Shown here: positions 24,342 through 36,576 of the stretch, piece after piece
How the letters are laid out: the number at the start of each line of letters is the position of its first letter
How positions within the stretch are numbered: the stretch's first letter is position 1
DNA from: an uncultured SAR86 cluster bacterium
GTDB lineage: Bacteria > Pseudomonadota > Gammaproteobacteria > Magnimaribacterales > TMED112
Assembly (NCBI GenBank): GCA_902619265.1
Contig: CACNDL010000001.1
Span: forward strand, 124,001-188,000
Direction: 5' to 3'
DNA: 64,000 nt
Program-made: the position numbers and the translations under genes
The notes under the pieces: generated by a model
Seen by the model: the letters and a program-made list of their open reading frames with translations, nothing else
What the model was told of the DNA's origin: nothing
Database searches by the model: none

Positions 24342-25191
24342 AGGGCTACAGGCTTTGCTTGGTGAGGTTGCGCCAAAGGCGCCCGCACCAAGAATCACTC
24401 CAAACAAAACAAAAAAACCAAAAAACAACACCCCAAACAGCGAAATCAATATAAGCGCGATTAAGGCGAACCAATACCAACCAAGAACCACCTTTGATGA
24501 GAAAAAACTAAAAGAGCTTTCAGAGTCAATAAAAAAACATGGCGTAATTCAGCCGGTTCTGGTTAGACAAGAAGGCAAAGGGTATGAGCTTATAGCTGGC
24601 GAAAGAAGGCTTAGAGCCTCAAAGCTTGCTGGCCTTAAAAAAATACCAGCAGTGGTTGCAAAAATATCTAACATACAGTCGCTTGAGATCGCAATACTAG
24701 AAAACGTTCAAAGAGAAGACCTTAATCCACTTGAGGTTTCAAAGGGCTACCAGCGACTGAAAGAAGAATTTGGTTACACACAAGACCAGGTCGCCAAAAG
24801 CGTTGGCAAGCCCCGAAGCTCAATAGCAAACTCATTAAGGCTTTTAACGCTTCCAGAAAAAGCACAAAACGAGCTGGAAAAAGGCTCTATATCAGAGGGG
24901 CACGCTAAGGTTTTGTTGGGTGTTGATCCCTCAAAAATAGAAGCAGTTCTTGAAAGGGTTTTGTCAGAACAGCTCTCTGTCAGGGCGCTAGAAAGCTCAC
25001 TCAACAACACAAACAAAAACCAAACCAAAAAGAATGACAAATCAAGAGACGAGCTTAACCTTGAATCAGCCTTAAGCTCAAAGCTCGGCTCAAAAGTAAC
25101 GATTGATGACACCAAAGGAAAAGGGAAAATGACTATCAAATATTATTCCTATGATGAGTTAGATGGAATCATTGAGAAAATATCGTCCTAA
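24316..25191 (+). CDS. parB: ParB/Spo0J chromosome partitioning protein
   Basis: YELIAGERRLRASKLAG; ENVQREDLNPLE. Confidence 0.96.
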   Translation: MAKKTSLNKGLQALLGEVAPKAPAPRITPNKTKKPKNNTPNSEINISAIKANQYQPRTTFDEKKLKELSESIKKHGVIQPVLVRQEGKGYELIAGERRLRASKLAGLKKIPAVVAKISNIQSLEIAILENVQREDLNPLEVSKGYQRLKEEFGYTQDQVAKSVGKPRSSIANSLRLLTLPEKAQNELEKGSISEGHAKVLLGVDPSKIEAVLERVLSEQLSVRALESSLNNTNKNQTKKNDKSRDELNLESALSSKLGSKVTIDDTKGKGKMTIKYYSYDELDGIIEKISS

Positions 25192-25233
25192 CCCTGTAAA
25201 GAATCTAAAAAATACATTAAAATTACGGCACCC

Positions 25234-26226
25234 ATGGCATCTGAGAGTTCAGGACGTACATTTCAAGAATATTTAGAACACCATTTACAAAATTTGGTGT
25301 ATGGTCCCCTGCCTGCCGGCCACGAGAGAAAGCTTTATTCAAAGGGGAGCGATGAAACGACAAAAGAAGCTTATTGCCAAAGCAAAAACCTAGACTACGA
25401 TGGAGAAAAATACTGTAAAGAAACCCTTACAGAGGATGGGTGGTATTTAGCCAACAACAAAACAGATGTAGAGGCAATGGGATTTTGGGCGCTTCACATA
25501 GACACAATGTTTTTCTCTGTGCTTTTAGGCGCGCTGTTTTTGTTTGTATTTACACGCGCAGCCCAAAACTTTTCTTTGGACAAACCAACCAAACTACAAT
25601 TGTTTATAGAGATGATGATCGACTTCATTAATGGGGTTGTTAAAGGAACATTTAAAGCTGCACAAAATTCTCTAATAGCACCAATGGCTCTCACAATATT
25701 CTTTTGGGTCCTTTTGATGAATGTAATGGATTTGGTTCCTGTGGACCTCATACCTTACCCTGCAGAATTGTTGGGGATCCCGTACTTGAAGGTGGTTCCA
25801 ACAACAGACCTAAACCTAACCGCGGCATTAGCGCTATCAGTATTTGTTCTGTATTTGTTTTATAGCATTAAGTCCAAGGGTTTTGTGGGTTTTATAAAAT
25901 CAATATCTCTGCATCCTTTCGGACCATGGATGTTGCCTGCTAACCTATTTATAGAAATAATTGACCTCATTGCGAAGCCCCTTTCTTTGGCGCTTAGGTT
26001 ATATGGGAACTTGTATGCAGGAGAGATGATATTTTTGTTGATTGCTGGAATGGTATCAATTAACCTCACATCATTTATGGGGTTGGGTTTAAACCTGGCA
26101 GGAATTACACTAAGTTTAATTTGGGCAATATTTCATATTTTAATAGTGGTGCTGCAGGCATTCATATTTATGATGCTTACAGTGGTCTATATGAATATGG
26201 CACACGAAAAATTTGAACAACATTAA
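25234..26226 (+). CDS. atpB: F-type ATP synthase subunit a, extended N-terminus
   Basis: LALRLYGNLYAGEMIFLL and LQAFIFMMLTVVY motifs. Confidence 0.96.
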   Translation: MASESSGRTFQEYLEHHLQNLVYGPLPAGHERKLYSKGSDETTKEAYCQSKNLDYDGEKYCKETLTEDGWYLANNKTDVEAMGFWALHIDTMFFSVLLGALFLFVFTRAAQNFSLDKPTKLQLFIEMMIDFINGVVKGTFKAAQNSLIAPMALTIFFWVLLMNVMDLVPVDLIPYPAELLGIPYLKVVPTTDLNLTAALALSVFVLYLFYSIKSKGFVGFIKSISLHPFGPWMLPANLFIEIIDLIAKPLSLALRLYGNLYAGEMIFLLIAGMVSINLTSFMGLGLNLAGITLSLIWAIFHILIVVLQAFIFMMLTVVYMNMAHEKFEQH

Positions 26227-26239
26227 GGAGGTTGTGAAT

Positions 26240-26470
26240 ATGGAAGTAGAAGCTGCAAGATTTATCGGAGCAGGATTAATGTTTGGTTTGGCTGCAATCG
26301 GGGCTGGAGTAGGCGCGGGCGTTTTAAGCTCAAAGCTAATCGAGTCAATTGCAAGACAACCAGAGCTAGAAGACCAACTAAGACCAACATACTTTTTAGG
26401 TATTGGTCTTGTCGATGCTGTGCCAATGATTTCTGTTGGTTTAGCGTTTTATGTATTATTTGTTGCTTAA
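26240..26470 (+). CDS. atpE: F-type ATP synthase subunit c (ATG 26240 after AAGGAGG)
   Basis: GAGVGAGVLSSKLIESIARQPE; LVDAVPMI. Confidence 0.96.
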   Translation: MEVEAARFIGAGLMFGLAAIGAGVGAGVLSSKLIESIARQPELEDQLRPTYFLGIGLVDAVPMISVGLAFYVLFVA

Positions 26471-26473
26471 AAA

Positions 26474-26950
26474 ATGAATTTAAACGCAACACTACTTGGG
26501 CAGATGATAGCTTTTGGGCTATTCGTTTGGTTTTGTTGGAAGTTTGTTTGGCCCCCATTATTGGCCGCCATGGAAGAGCGGGCTGAAAAGATTGAACAGG
26601 GCCTAAAAGACTCTGAAGAAAGCGCAAAAAAAATTCTTAATGCTGAAGAACAAAGCAAAAAAATGCTAGCCGAAGCAAAAAAAGAAGCAAAAAAGATAAT
26701 GGACAATGCTAAAAACCAGTCTGAAAAGATTGTGGAGGAGTCAAAAAATAAAGCTACTGAGGAAAAGGATAGGATTGTGGGTTCAGCTCAGTCTGAAATA
26801 GAAAAAGAGGTTGTTAACGCAAAAAAAACCCTTGAGAAAGATTTTGCAGCAAGCGTTATGTCAGCAGTTAAAAAAATCGTTGCCAAAGAGGTTTCTATGA
26901 GCAACTATCAAGACACAGTAGACAAAAGCTTGGATGATTTTAGAAAATGA
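26474..26950 (+). CDS. atpF: F-type ATP synthase subunit b
   Basis: N-terminal TM and long charged coiled coil; operon position. Confidence 0.95.
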   Translation: MNLNATLLGQMIAFGLFVWFCWKFVWPPLLAAMEERAEKIEQGLKDSEESAKKILNAEEQSKKMLAEAKKEAKKIMDNAKNQSEKIVEESKNKATEEKDRIVGSAQSEIEKEVVNAKKTLEKDFAASVMSAVKKIVAKEVSMSNYQDTVDKSLDDFRK

Positions 26951-27465
26951 GCAAATTGTTAGAGGTATACTCAAAAGGCCTGTACGACTCTTTAAACAAA
27001 GAGAACGTAACGGATGTGGTTGAGCACTTCCAAAACATTTCTAATGACACTTCTGTACATGGGTTGGCTGATTTGTTTAAAAACAAAACAATACAAAAAG
27101 ATGAGAAGCTGAAGGCAGCTATAGAGCTCGTTGGTGAAAGTGAAGACCTAGAAGCTTTTATGCAAACGCTTGGAAACAACGGGCGCCTAGATCTATTACC
27201 AAATATTTTTAGTTACTTTGTGGACTATGCTTCTAGAAGACAAAACAATGTACCAGTAAAAGTTACGGTAAGCGAAGAGCCAAATGAAGAAACCAAAAAT
27301 AAAGTGTCTTTATTTGTCTCACAAAAAATGGGACACAACACCCCAATTAAATATGAAATTAACAAAACAATGCTCGGCGGTGTTGTCTTGAAGTACAAAG
27401 ACAACGAAATAGATTTGAGCGTTGACAATAAACTAGATGGACTAAATTCGGTTTTAACAAATTAA
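26947..27465 (+). CDS. atpH: F-type ATP synthase subunit delta
   Basis: Size and operon position; C-terminal [23 protein letters not shown]. Confidence 0.93.
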   Translation: MSKLLEVYSKGLYDSLNKENVTDVVEHFQNISNDTSVHGLADLFKNKTIQKDEKLKAAIELVGESEDLEAFMQTLGNNGRLDLLPNIFSYFVDYASRRQNNVPVKVTVSEEPNEETKNKVSLFVSQKMGHNTPIKYEINKTMLGGVVLKYKDNEIDLSVDNKLDGLNSVLTN

Positions 27466-27475
27466 AGGAGAAAAG

Positions 27476-29023
27476 ATGACAACTAAAATTAACCCCTCAG
27501 AAATATCGAGCATCATCAAAAAGAAGATAGATGGGTATAAAGGAGCAGCAACAGAAGCAAATGTTGGAGAGGTTTTAACAACAGCAGATGGTATTGTGCA
27601 AATCTTTGGTTTAGAAGATGCGATGTATGGTGAATTATTAGATTTTGGAGAAGGCACTTATGGTTTAGCGCTTAATTTGGAAAACGATTCAGTTGGTGCT
27701 GTTGTGCTTGGGGACTCTGGACACATCAAAGAAGGACAAAAAGTTAAAACTACTGGCAGAGTTTTAGATGTTCCGGTTGGCGAAGGCCTAAAAGGCCGTG
27801 TTATTGACGCCCTGGGAAGACCAATAGATGGCAAGGGTGAGGTAAAATCAGATCACAACTCTCCTATTGAGGTTGTGGCGCCTGGTGTTATTGATAGAAA
27901 GTCAGTAGACCAACCAGTTCAAACAGGAATTAAATCTATTGATGTTATGGTCCCCATTGGGAGAGGACAAAGAGAGCTAATAATTGGAGACAGACAAACA
28001 GGCAAAACAGCTATTGCAATTGATACTATTATCAGACAAAAAGATTCAGGCATCACATCGGTCTATGTTGCTATTGGTCAAAAACAATCGACAGTAGCAA
28101 CTGTAGTTAGACAGCTTGAAGAGGCAGACGCCCTGAAAAACACAATAGTCGTTTCAGCTAGTGCGGCAGAAAGTGCAGCATTACAGTTTTTAGCACCCTA
28201 TTCAGGATGCACTATGGGCGAGTATTTTAGAGACAAAGGAGAAGACGCATTAATTATTTATGATGACCTGTCAAAACACGCTGTTGCTTATAGACAAATA
28301 TCACTACTATTAAAAAGACCTCCAGGCAGAGAGGCTTTTCCTGGCGACATCTTCTACCTTCACTCAAGGCTTCTTGAAAGAGCTTCAAGAGTGAATGAAG
28401 ACTATGTAGAAAGACTTACAGGAGGAAAAGTAAAAGGAAAAACAGGCTCCTTAACCGCTCTTCCTATAATTGAAACACAAGCGAGTGATGTTTCTGCATT
28501 TATTCCAACAAACGTGATATCAATTACTGATGGTCAGATTTTCTTGGAAACCGACCTGTTTAATTCAGGCATTAGGCCAGCAATTAATGTTGGTATCTCA
28601 GTATCTCGTGTTGGTGGAGCAGCTCAAACTAAAATAATTAAAAAGTTGGGCGGTACAGTAAAACTGGCCCTTGCACAATTTAGAGAACTAGAATCTTTCT
28701 CACAGTTTGCCTCTGATCTGGACGATGCCACAAAAGAGCAACTTGAAAACGGCCAAAGAATTACAGAACTCTTCAAACAAACTCAGTTTGCCCCGAGATC
28801 GGTAGCTTGTATAGCTATTGTTCTTTATGCAATTGAAAACAAATATTTAACAGAAGTTGAAAAAGACAAGATGCAGTCCTTTGAAGAAAACCTAAGAACT
28901 CATTTTAAATCGAACCATGGAGATGTGTGGGAAGAGGTCAACAAAACTGGTGACTGGAACGATGACCTTGATAAGAAGTTTAAAGAAATAGTGAGCTCAT
29001 TTATGAAAGAGGGTTCGTGGTAG
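27476..29023 (+). CDS. atpA: F-type ATP synthase subunit alpha
   Basis: [27 protein letters not shown]. Confidence 0.98.
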   Translation: MTTKINPSEISSIIKKKIDGYKGAATEANVGEVLTTADGIVQIFGLEDAMYGELLDFGEGTYGLALNLENDSVGAVVLGDSGHIKEGQKVKTTGRVLDVPVGEGLKGRVIDALGRPIDGKGEVKSDHNSPIEVVAPGVIDRKSVDQPVQTGIKSIDVMVPIGRGQRELIIGDRQTGKTAIAIDTIIRQKDSGITSVYVAIGQKQSTVATVVRQLEEADALKNTIVVSASAAESAALQFLAPYSGCTMGEYFRDKGEDALIIYDDLSKHAVAYRQISLLLKRPPGREAFPGDIFYLHSRLLERASRVNEDYVERLTGGKVKGKTGSLTALPIIETQASDVSAFIPTNVISITDGQIFLETDLFNSGIRPAINVGISVSRVGGAAQTKIIKKLGGTVKLALAQFRELESFSQFASDLDDATKEQLENGQRITELFKQTQFAPRSVACIAIVLYAIENKYLTEVEKDKMQSFEENLRTHFKSNHGDVWEEVNKTGDWNDDLDKKFKEIVSSFMKEGSW

Positions 29024-31702
<2,679 letters not shown>

Positions 31703-31736
31703 TTTAAGTACAGAAAAAAACCATTAAAATCACCTA

Positions 31737-33095
31737 ATGGGACTTAGTATTGTTTTGCTTGCGGCTGGTGAAGGCAAGCGCATGAAAACTGACAAACCAA
31801 AACCTCTGGTTCATTTAGCTGATCATCCGCTAATACAATATTCATTAGACACAGCCAAAACCTTAAAACCAGAACGAATTGTTCTGGTAACAGGATATAA
31901 AAAAGACGAAGTTAAAAAGTATGTTTTGTCCAACAATCCTGGTGACTTTGTTTTTTGTGAACAAAAAGAAAGGTTAGGCACCGGGCACGCAGTCAAACAA
32001 GCAGCACCATATTTACCTGATACTGGAAAAACCTTGGTGCTATACGCAGATGTGCCATTGGTAAGTGTTAAGTCGTTAAGAAAACTGATTAAATCCTCTA
32101 ACAGAAAAAAATTATCTATCCTTACTTCAAAAGTAACGGATCCTAGATGGTATGGCCGAATCATCAGAGATGAAGCTGAAAGCCCAATTGCAATTAGAGA
32201 AGAAGCTGACGCTTCAAATAATGAAAAGAATATAAATGAAATATTCACTGGCATCATGATAGCTGATAATGAGTTTTTGAAAAAAGGACTCAAAGGTTTA
32301 TTAAGAAACAATAAAGCGGGTGAATATTATTTAACTGATCTTGTTGATTATGCGAGCAAAAGACAATTAAAAATTGGTTCGACACAAACTAAAGAAAAAG
32401 AAATTTTGGGTGCCAATAACAAAGAGGAGCTTGCTGTTTTATATAAGTCCTTAGTAGCACTTAATGTTGAGGAAGCAAAGAAAAAAGGCACAATTTTTAA
32501 AGATGAAGCTACTTGTTATGTAGAAGGTAATTTAAAAGTTGGTAAAGATGTGCGCATTGGCAGTAATGTCACTATAAAAGGCGATGTAAAAATTGGTAAC
32601 GATGCTTCCATCGAGTCAAATGTGGTACTTGCTAACGTTAATATTGGTGACAACTCAGTAATTAAAGACTTTTGTTCAGTAGAAGATTCAACGATAGCAA
32701 AAAATGTAGAGGTTGGTCCATTTGCGAGGTTAAGAGACGGCGCCGTGCTAGACGATTCTGCAAAAGTTGGCAATTTTGTTGAAATAAAAAAATCAAAAAT
32801 CGGGGAAGGTTCAAAAGCCAATCATCATGCTTATCTTGGAGATGCCAAAGTAGGAAAAAAAGTAAATATAGGAGCAGGCACCATAACTTGTAACTATGAC
32901 GGCAAAGTCAAACATAAAACCACAATTGAGGATGGCAGTTTTGTGGGCACGAACTCATCCTTAGTTGCTCCACTTAAGATTGGCAAAAAGGCCTATATTG
33001 CAGCAGGATCAGTAATTACAAGCAATGTTCCTTCAAGTGCACTTGCTTTTGGCAGATCGAAACAAAGCACAAAAAAGAACTGGAAGAAAAAATAA
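31737..33095 (+). CDS. glmU: Bifunctional GlcNAc-1-P uridyltransferase / GlcN-1-P acetyltransferase
   Basis: LAAGEGKRMKTDKPKPL; C-terminal hexapeptide repeats. Confidence 0.97.
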   Translation: MGLSIVLLAAGEGKRMKTDKPKPLVHLADHPLIQYSLDTAKTLKPERIVLVTGYKKDEVKKYVLSNNPGDFVFCEQKERLGTGHAVKQAAPYLPDTGKTLVLYADVPLVSVKSLRKLIKSSNRKKLSILTSKVTDPRWYGRIIRDEAESPIAIREEADASNNEKNINEIFTGIMIADNEFLKKGLKGLLRNNKAGEYYLTDLVDYASKRQLKIGSTQTKEKEILGANNKEELAVLYKSLVALNVEEAKKKGTIFKDEATCYVEGNLKVGKDVRIGSNVTIKGDVKIGNDASIESNVVLANVNIGDNSVIKDFCSVEDSTIAKNVEVGPFARLRDGAVLDDSAKVGNFVEIKKSKIGEGSKANHHAYLGDAKVGKKVNIGAGTITCNYDGKVKHKTTIEDGSFVGTNSSLVAPLKIGKKAYIAAGSVITSNVPSSALAFGRSKQSTKKNWKKK

Positions 33096-34918
33096 TGTGT
33101 GGAATAGTTGGCGGCACTTCCGAGAGAAACATTTTACCAATACTGGTTGAGGGTTTAAGAAGGCTTGAATATCGAGGTTACGATTCTGCAGGCGTAGCAT
33201 TTAAAAAAAATGGAACAATCTCCATCACCAAAAACAAAGGGAGAGTAGAGCAGCTTGCTAAAAAACTTAACTTAAAAGAAAACCAAAGCAATTTAGGTAT
33301 AGCGCACACAAGATGGGCAACACATGGCATACCATCAGAAAAAAATGCTCACCCACACGCTAGTAAGAATATTTTTGTTGTACATAATGGAATTATAGAA
33401 AACCACAATGAACTAAAGGCTCAGCTTAAAGCAGAGGGCATTAGGTTTTCTACACAAACAGACACAGAAGTAATTGCACACTTGATTAAAATATATACAG
33501 AGAAAGGCCAAAGTTTTGAGAAAGCCGTATTCAACACTATAAAAAAACTCAAAGGTGCGTACGCACTTGGCATTCTTGATAAGAACGATCCAGAGCAAGT
33601 AATTGGCGTTAGAAATCAAAGCCCACTTGTACTTGGAAAGGGTTTTCAAGAAAACTTTATCGCTTCAGATGTTATGGCCCTGTCCCCTGTTACCAATAAA
33701 TTTGTTTATTTGGATGATGGACAAGTTGCACTACTCAACCACCATAAAACAGTAGTGAAAAATGCATCCAATCAGACTGTTAGGGTTAAGACTCATGAAG
33801 TAGACTCAAATGCCTATACCACCGACCTGCAGGGACACAACCATTTTATGGAAAAAGAAATTTTTGAACAGCCTGCTGCTGTTAAAGATTCGATTGAGGG
33901 CCGCTTAACTAAAAATGAAACGCAAGAAGGGATATTTGGGGCCGGTTTCGAAAATGCAGTAAAAGATATTACCAATATACAAATTGTTGCTTGTGGCACC
34001 AGCTTCCACTCAGCGAGAATATTCGAATTTTGGTCACACAAATTTCTAGGAATAAATTGTCGAGTTGATTACGGCAGCGAATACCAATACCAAGAACCCG
34101 TGAAAACCGATAAAACGCTTTTGGTTACTATTTCACAATCAGGCGAGACTGCAGACACGCTTTCTTCATTAAAATTTGCAAAAAAAACAGGCAACCCTAT
34201 CTCGCTTGCTATTTGCAATGTGGCAAACAGCTCTATCTGCCGAGAATCAGACTTTACACTCTTAACAAACGCAGGCCCAGAAATAGGTGTCGCTTCTACC
34301 AAGGCCTTCGTGACGCAATTAACAGCTTTAAACTTATTATTGCTTACCCTTATGAGGGTTCATGGTTGTCTACCAAGTGCACGAAAAAGAATTACCAAAG
34401 CCTTAAATGAATTACCCAAACATTTAGAAAAAACTCTCAAACAAACTGACGTGTATAAAAAAGTAGCTAAACAGCTCTTCAAAAAAAATAGCACTCTTTT
34501 TCTTGGTAGAGGGCTGTATTTTCCTATCGCCAGAGAAGGCGCTTTGAAACTAAAAGAGATCTCCTACATTCATGCTGAAGCTTATCCTGGTGGTGAGTTA
34601 AAGCATGGGCCTTTAGCTTTAATAGATAAAGATATGCCCGTGATTGCTTTAGTGCCTGACAATGAACATCTAGATAAAATTACTTCCAATATTGCAGAAG
34701 TTGCTGCAAGAAAAGGCAAGGTCTTTACTATTGGGCCACTAGGCAAAACGAAAATTACTAAAGAAGGTGGGCATATAAAGATCCCAAAAACACTAGACCT
34801 TTTGAATCCTATAATCTCTGTAGTTCCAATGCAGCTCATTGCTTATTACACAGCATTATTTAAAGGCACAGATGTTGATAAGCCTCGTAATTTAGCAAAG
34901 AGCGTTACGGTGGAATAG
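33095..34918 (+). CDS. glmS: Glutamine-fructose-6-phosphate aminotransferase (isomerizing)
   Basis: MCGIVGG; LRRLEYRGYDSAGVA; C-terminal KPRNLAKSVTVE. Confidence 0.98.
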   Translation: MCGIVGGTSERNILPILVEGLRRLEYRGYDSAGVAFKKNGTISITKNKGRVEQLAKKLNLKENQSNLGIAHTRWATHGIPSEKNAHPHASKNIFVVHNGIIENHNELKAQLKAEGIRFSTQTDTEVIAHLIKIYTEKGQSFEKAVFNTIKKLKGAYALGILDKNDPEQVIGVRNQSPLVLGKGFQENFIASDVMALSPVTNKFVYLDDGQVALLNHHKTVVKNASNQTVRVKTHEVDSNAYTTDLQGHNHFMEKEIFEQPAAVKDSIEGRLTKNETQEGIFGAGFENAVKDITNIQIVACGTSFHSARIFEFWSHKFLGINCRVDYGSEYQYQEPVKTDKTLLVTISQSGETADTLSSLKFAKKTGNPISLAICNVANSSICRESDFTLLTNAGPEIGVASTKAFVTQLTALNLLLLTLMRVHGCLPSARKRITKALNELPKHLEKTLKQTDVYKKVAKQLFKKNSTLFLGRGLYFPIAREGALKLKEISYIHAEAYPGGELKHGPLALIDKDMPVIALVPDNEHLDKITSNIAEVAARKGKVFTIGPLGKTKITKEGGHIKIPKTLDLLNPIISVVPMQLIAYYTALFKGTDVDKPRNLAKSVTVE

Positions 34919-34989
34919 TTTCGTTTGCAGAATTAAAATTTAGATAATGGGTAAAGAAAATATAAACACATAACTTTAATGTCAAAATA

Positions 34990-36069
34990 ATGATAAAGAT
35001 TAGATTTGTTCTCTTTATAACTCTGTTAATCAGTTTTCAGATTTTTTCAGGACAAAAATCTACAATCCAAGAAGTAATAGATAAAATTACTCAAAAACAT
35101 TTTGAAGATTCTCAAAACAAAGGTTTATCTATTGGCATAATAGACGGGGATTCTGTTCAATTCTTTTATTTTGGAGGGAAGCACATAAAGGAAATTAAAG
35201 ATGTTGGTCCTAATACATTGTTTGAGTTAGGTTCAATAACAAAACTTTATACTGTTCATGTGTTTAATGAGTTAGAAAAACTAGAGGTTATTAGTAGAAC
35301 GGATTTACTTTCGAAACATCTTCCAGTTGAAATATACGAAGGAAAAAAATGGAATAATCAGATTAGATTGGTTGATGTTATTACCCACACCTCGGGATTG
35401 CCCCCTTTTAGCAGTACTAGAGAATTGGAGGCGATTAAGGGATTTAATTCCGAAGACCCATATAAGGTTTTTGATTCCAATTTTATTCTCAATACACTTA
35501 AGGAACTCGATATAATTTCAAACTATGGCACTGTATCCTATTCCAATTTTGGATATGGAGTTATAGGTTATGTTATGCAAGAAGTAACTAGCACACCTTT
35601 TGAAAACCTGTTTGAAAATTTCATCAACATTGACTTAGGATTGACAAACACTTATCTGAAAATTCCAGAAGAACAATTTACAAACGTTGCTACACCACAC
35701 AAAGGAGATGAACAGGTACCACTAATTCAACTGTATAATCTTTCTCCTGCCGGAAGTGTAAAATCAACACTGCCTGATGTAATGAAGTTTTTAAAATACT
35801 ATTTAGATACTTATGACACTTCGCATCATACAAAATCTATTTTATCCGACCAGTATCCAAATGCTGATGGAATTGTTCCATTGGGATGGGGGACAATTAG
35901 AAAAAATAATATTGATATATTTTTTCATATTGGAGGAACATATGGAAGCAACAGCATAGTGTGTTTAATTCCGGAGAAAAAGATTGGAATATCAATTTTA
36001 TCTAACAATAAGTTAGATAATGGATTAAGCAATTATTTACTAGAGATAGTTGATTTTTACACGAAATAG
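34990..36069 (+). CDS. Serine hydrolase, beta-lactamase/class C-like family
   Basis: Signal peptide; SITK (SxxK), YSN (YxN) and HIGG motifs. Confidence 0.88.
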   Translation: MIKIRFVLFITLLISFQIFSGQKSTIQEVIDKITQKHFEDSQNKGLSIGIIDGDSVQFFYFGGKHIKEIKDVGPNTLFELGSITKLYTVHVFNELEKLEVISRTDLLSKHLPVEIYEGKKWNNQIRLVDVITHTSGLPPFSSTRELEAIKGFNSEDPYKVFDSNFILNTLKELDIISNYGTVSYSNFGYGVIGYVMQEVTSTPFENLFENFINIDLGLTNTYLKIPEEQFTNVATPHKGDEQVPLIQLYNLSPAGSVKSTLPDVMKFLKYYLDTYDTSHHTKSILSDQYPNADGIVPLGWGTIRKNNIDIFFHIGGTYGSNSIVCLIPEKKIGISILSNNKLDNGLSNYLLEIVDFYTK

Positions 36070-36160
36070 TTAAACAAAAAAACAGGGGAGTATTGAAATT
36101 TTTCTAAAGTTTTATGTCTTAAAAATAACTATAATCAACACATATTTAAATAAAAAAATT

Positions 36161-36535
36161 ATGAAAAACTTCTTTATAAACCTAACATTGATATTTTTTA
36201 TATCTAGTTGCACCTCTTTTAACTATCAATTTGATGATTCCCAAGAACAAGGTATAAAGATAGTTAATAATACAATCTCTCAAAAGACAATCTATCTTAG
36301 ATTTCTCATTCCCGGATTATCTGAAAAAGAATCTAGGAATTCAGGTACTAAACACACACTTTATCCTGGTCAATCAAAAGTATATTATCTGCCAGAAGAA
36401 ACTATGGTAGTTGCTACTGATGGACCTTACTGGGATAATCCCAACCCACAAAAACCTAATGAACGAGAAGTCCTTTATGTTGAAAAAGATATTATTTCAA
36501 AAGTAGATATAGACACACTTCTTTTCGCAAATTAA
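36161..36535 (+). CDS. Putative lipoprotein of unknown function
   Basis: MKNFFINLTLIFFISSCTSF lipobox-like N-terminus. Confidence 0.6.
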   Translation: MKNFFINLTLIFFISSCTSFNYQFDDSQEQGIKIVNNTISQKTIYLRFLIPGLSEKESRNSGTKHTLYPGQSKVYYLPEETMVVATDGPYWDNPNPQKPNEREVLYVEKDIISKVDIDTLLFAN

Positions 36536-36557
36536 ATGATTATAGGTTGGGTTAAAA

Positions 36558-36576
36558 ACACTCGGTTACTGTAGAA
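36558..36576 (+). repeat. Imperfect direct repeat, copy 1, at the 5' edge of the SRA-HNH gene
   Basis: ACACTCGGTTACTGTAGAA; 16/19 identical to 38222-38240. Confidence 0.55.

Noticed and set aside
24774-25139. 121-aa minus-strand ORF inside parB
   Set aside because: Shadow ORF antisense to parB; Ser/Leu-rich complement of a Lys/Glu-rich gene.
26262-26627. 121-aa minus-strand ORF across atpE/atpF
   Set aside because: Antisense to two conserved atp genes; no recognisable domain.
31823-32311. 162-aa minus-strand ORF inside glmU
   Set aside because: Antisense to a well-conserved CDS with clear glmU motifs; composition looks like a shadow ORF.
36547-36553. Integron attC core (GTTRRRY-like GTTGGGT) upstream of the SRA-HNH gene
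   Set aside because: No matching RYYYAAC partner or attC-like fold found nearby; a 7-mer alone is expected by chance.
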